Shown here piece by piece: positions 5,037 through 5,779 of a stretch of DNA of 5,779 bases; position 1 is the stretch's first letter, and the number at the start of each line of letters is the position of its first letter. A model generated the notes under the pieces. The model ran no database searches. It was not told the origin of the DNA and saw only the letters and a list, made by a program, of their open reading frames with translations. Where the stretch lies: the NCBI GenBank assembly GCA_026706165.1, contig JAPOZF010000531.1, positions 1 to 5,779 on the forward strand. Direction: 5' to 3'. The translations under genes were made by a program, and so were the position numbers. The DNA comes from Gemmatimonadota bacterium. GTDB taxonomy: Bacteria > Latescibacterota > UBA2968 > UBA8231.

Positions 5037-5779
5037 GCATTATCCAAGGCTGGAACGCCGACAGGATTCCCGTGTACAGGAACCCGGTCTGGAACAGCAA
5101 CAGGAAAGGGATTCCGAAGTACAGGCCGACTGACCAGGCTTCCTGAAGGATGGTCGCAAAGTAGACGGCCATTGACATTTCGACCCCTGCCAGCAACGTC
5201 TTTGCACCGACGTATTTCCTCCCCGTTATCCGCTTCTTCCCGGCCCCGTATTTCGGAGTGCGGCGGAAGGAGCTCTGGTGACCGACAAGTGCCTCCAGAA
5301 CCGCGCGCGCATTGTTGATGCAGAGACTGATGCCGATCGCCATCAGAGCCGGCAGGAACTTTATCTGCTTCTTCCAGTCGACGTAGAGCGCCTTCTGCGA
5401 GACCAGGTAAAAACCGGAGATTGCCATCGTCGCCATCGAGAACAGCGGCAGGTCGATGATGAACATGCGCTGACGCCAGTCGAGCTCGGCGCGGATCTCG
5501 AACACCGGCAGCATCAGCAGGGCCATCGCCAGCATCAGCAGGTAGGTGCTGTTTGCCGTCAGGTGAAAGGTCGCTTCGATCTTGACCGCGAGCGGGACGG
5601 GACTGCGCCACACCCGCGGCAGGATTTTTCTCGCCGTCTGCACCGCTCCCTTGGTCCAGCGGTGCTGCTGGGACTTGAAGGCGTTGATCTCGACGGGGAG
5701 TTCGGCGGGGACCTCGACTTCGGGAAGGAACAGGAACTTCCATCCCGCCAGCTGGGCGCGGTAGCTCAGGTCGAGATCC
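5017..5779 (-). CDS. Glycosyltransferase family 2 membrane polysaccharide synthase (CslA / cellulose-synthase-like), N-terminal part outside window
   Basis: 253 carboxy-terminal residues are visible; the gene enters from the right edge and ends in TGA at 5019-5017. The frame opens with DLDLSYRAQLAGWK, where the first Asp is probably the catalytic base of the family's (T)ED motif, followed by QQHRW (visible 37-41), the QxxRW motif of processive GT2 enzymes that holds the growing chain. After this come hydrophobic segments at about 74-95, 105-127, 140-155, 194-211 and 217-241, and a cytoplasmic FRRTPKYG stretch (171-178) that I associate with CslA-like glucan/mannan synthases. It should polymerise a beta-linked polysaccharide from a nucleotide sugar and export it through the inner membrane. 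There is no PilZ domain after the last helices, unlike BcsA, so c-di-GMP control by that route is not indicated. The sugar specificity cannot be read. A GTG at 5643 lies inside the conserved region and is not the start. Confidence 0.93.
   Translation of the reverse strand, partial: DLDLSYRAQLAGWKFLFLPEVEVPAELPVEINAFKSQQHRWTKGAVQTARKILPRVWRSPVPLAVKIEATFHLTANSTYLLMLAMALLMLPVFEIRAELDWRQRMFIIDLPLFSMATMAISGFYLVSQKALYVDWKKQIKFLPALMAIGISLCINNARAVLEALVGHQSSFRRTPKYGAGKKRITGRKYVGAKTLLAGVEMSMAVYFATILQEAWSVGLYFGIPFLLLFQTGFLYTGILSAFQPWIMQKGLRS

Noticed and set aside
4820..5743. A 307-codon minus-strand frame overlapping the glycosyltransferase and the lipoprotein gene.
   Set aside because: It is another frame of the glycosyltransferase gene with low-complexity Arg/Pro/Gly content, and it runs through the terminator and into the antisense of the lipoprotein gene.

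Overview
This is a GC-rich bacterial window, and the parts that can be read look chromosomal. The organism is probably a Gram-negative: there is a lipoprotein with a clear lipobox, and a secreted repeat protein whose last visible residues look like the FlgD-like / type IX-type C-terminal domain. That domain is common in uncultured lineages of the FCB group and its neighbours (for example Latescibacterota, Eisenbacteria, Krumholzibacteriota). This placement is inference from style, not a marker-gene identification. I see no phage, transposon, CRISPR, tRNA or rRNA signal.

Layout. Positions 1 to 4118 form a run of genes all on the minus strand, in transcription order: purC (4118-3147, SAICAR synthetase of purine synthesis); two small same-frame reading frames of unknown function (3130-2948 and 2926-2648); a 107-base gap; a possible 70-codon proline-rich frame (2540-2328); a PHP-domain phosphoesterase of the TrpH / RNase AM type (2331-1504); and a secreted protein with Asp-box repeats that runs off the left edge (1511 to beyond 1). 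The last three overlap one another (GTGA junction, then an 8-base overlap), so they look translationally coupled. The link from purC to them is only a matter of direction and short gaps.

Positions 4119-4452 are a divergent intergenic region between purC and a plus-strand lipoprotein gene (4453-4941). It holds two related hairpins in the purC leader, a 12-base palindrome and a perfect 18-base tandem duplication just upstream of the lipoprotein gene. The lipoprotein gene converges on a minus-strand glycosyltransferase family 2 gene (5017 to beyond 5779), a membrane polysaccharide synthase resembling the CslA / cellulose-synthase-like group. A strong hairpin terminator sits between them, and its right arm overlaps the last codons of the glycosyltransferase.

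Working together: purC is housekeeping. The PHP enzyme may deal with nucleotide or RNA ends. The Asp-box protein, lipoprotein and glycosyltransferase are envelope or exported functions. No single pathway ties the window together. I did not find strong evidence of a new defence or mobile system; the best unexplained material is the set of small frames between purC and the PHP gene, the orphan lipoprotein, and the structured divergent promoter region.
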